Shown: positions 62,785 to 64,000 of the stretch, piece by piece
How positions within the stretch are numbered: position 1 is the first letter of the stretch
Layout of the letters: each line of letters begins with the position of its first letter
Assembly (NCBI RefSeq): GCF_020085105.1
Contig: NC_058059.1
Span: 20,397,042 to 20,461,041, forward strand
Origin: Siniperca chuatsi
Taxonomy: Eukaryota > Chordata > Actinopteri > Centrarchiformes > Sinipercidae
Direction: 5' to 3'
Length of the DNA stretch: 64,000 bases
The notes under the pieces: generated by a model
Told to the model about the DNA's origin: nothing
The model's database searches: none
What the model saw: only the letters and a program-made list of their open reading frames with translations
Made by a program: the position numbers and the translations under genes

Positions 62785-64000
62785 AAAATGCTTTTTGATA
62801 GCGTCTTTATTTAAAGTCTTCACATATATATATTAAACATAAAACCATATCAAACATTAGCAAACTACACAAAAAAATATTGCTAGCTGCAACATAAATT
62901 CTGAATATAACTTAATACAAAAATAATGTGTGTAACTTTTTTTTTTTTTTTTTTAAAAGACAGAAACTTAAGTACTACTTCAATTTAATGAGCAGGGTTA
63001 GGCTTTGTTAAGTGAAAGCCAAATAATAAGAAGTGAGCTTAAAAAAATACCTTCTCTGAACACAAATGCTGCCTGAGAAAGTGGACAAGACGCAGCCAGC
63101 AGCACAATGTGGTCATGCTGTGGGTGTGTGTATGTGACCACCTCTCTTCCTTCTGTAACACACTTTCTGTAAAAGTCAAGTTAACATGGGTCAACAGGTA
63201 CATAAAACAATGTAACAGCCTTTGTTCTCAATAACAAAAAATAAAAAGTAACTCTATAGTGCCACTTTAAACCTGGGTTCAGATGTGACAAACTGAACTC
63301 CTAATACATATTGTATGTATATGTACATATATAGTAACACTACTAAGACGACAGATATACACTCGATACTGTAACATACATTTACCAACACTCCTGTTCT
63401 TTTATATGTCAAAAGGAGGAAAAATCTAACAACTACATGTCAGTTTTGAGCTAGATACAAAGACGTTTAATTATTTGGCTTGTTTGTTTACACCCAGAAG
63501 GAGCGTGTGTGATAAAATACTGTTTAAAAAAAATAAGTCAATAAAATCATTCAGTTATTTTCACTGGGAAGTGCATAGAAATGTGATATTAGGCTGTAAA
63601 ATGAATCGATGGCAGTAAGTTAAGGCTTTTGGCTGAAAGATTTGCGATAAGTTTCTTTCTAACAGTCCCTGCTTCTCCTAAGCAGTGAAGCCAGACAGGG
63701 GGTGGACAAAATAATCGGAACAACTGACAGCCCTACAATATACACAGTACCACCTGTGTAGCTGATAATGTTCCCTTTTTGTGTCAGAGTCAACGCTACA
63801 GCAATCTGAGGTGCTCCTAATACTTTGTCCATCATTCTTAATATATCATATACTGTGTATGAATAGAAAGCATACTGTAAACATATACAAGTAACATCTG
63901 GCCTGACTGTCAACATCTCAGTCAAGTTTTAGCTTATAATCTTAGACAAAACTATTGGCAACTGGAGGAAAGGTGTTTATGTGTTTAAAAGAGGAAAGTG
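62785..64000 (-). other. Probable 3' UTR of a convergent gene outside the window
   Basis: A minus-strand AATAAA at 62806-62811 lies only about 110 bp from the gsn polyadenylation signals, with a T-rich stretch beyond it. The rest is AT-rich and has no convincing CDS; the 88-codon minus frame at 63659-63925 shows no known domain. In human, GSN is followed tail-to-tail by STOM, so stom is a candidate, but no stomatin coding sequence is visible here. Near 63690-63720 a fragment matches the 29.6-kb dispersed repeat in reverse. Confidence 0.3.

Noticed and set aside
63659-63925. 88-codon minus-strand ORF with hydrophobic stretches
   Set aside because: Part of it overlaps a dispersed repeat fragment and no family was recognised; more likely UTR of the convergent gene.
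1-64000. CRISPR arrays, tRNA/rRNA genes, prokaryotic operons
   Set aside because: None seen; tandem repeats present are microsatellites, and all genes have spliceosomal introns.

Overview
This is a vertebrate, almost certainly teleost (percomorph-type) genomic window. It is AT-rich and intron-rich, has canonical GT-AG introns, and carries many short teleost-style DNA-transposon relics and microsatellites. There are no operons, no CRISPR arrays and no recognisable RNA genes. Three multi-exon protein genes could be rebuilt exon by exon, each with closed reading frames: bnip3l (NIX mitophagy receptor, minus strand, 6 exons, 222 aa), ppp2r2a (PP2A B55-alpha regulatory subunit, minus strand, 10 exons, 445 aa) and gelsolin (gsn, plus strand, 15 coding exons, 730 aa).

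Layout. 1-5.0 kb is mostly non-coding, with a weak signal-peptide-like ORF at the very left edge and two repeat copies. 5.0-18.3 kb is bnip3l with a long 3' UTR and a GC-rich promoter holding a full CRE and several HIF-type core sites. 18.8-35.2 kb is ppp2r2a, whose introns hold a hAT-like MITE with a perfect 8-bp target duplication, a LINE 3'-end relic, and a second hAT-like element. 35.2-38.5 kb is the interval between the divergent ppp2r2a and gsn promoters. 38.5-62.7 kb is gsn: a probable non-coding first exon, a repeat-filled 8.5-kb first intron with a Tc1-like transposase relic, then the coding exons. 62.8-64 kb looks like the 3' end of a convergent minus-strand gene outside the window.

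Functionally these are ordinary housekeeping or stress genes that are not known to act together. Bnip3l marks mitochondria for autophagy, Ppp2r2a directs PP2A to substrates, and gelsolin severs and caps actin in response to calcium. The bnip3l-ppp2r2a adjacency is the one found at human 8p21. A gelsolin gene next to them is a different linkage from human, where GSN is at 9q33. I found no convincing new biological system. The observations most worth checking are an in-frame 27-nt candidate microexon in gsn, an interleaved inverted-repeat structure at 7.8-8.3 kb, and a five-copy foldback repeat family.
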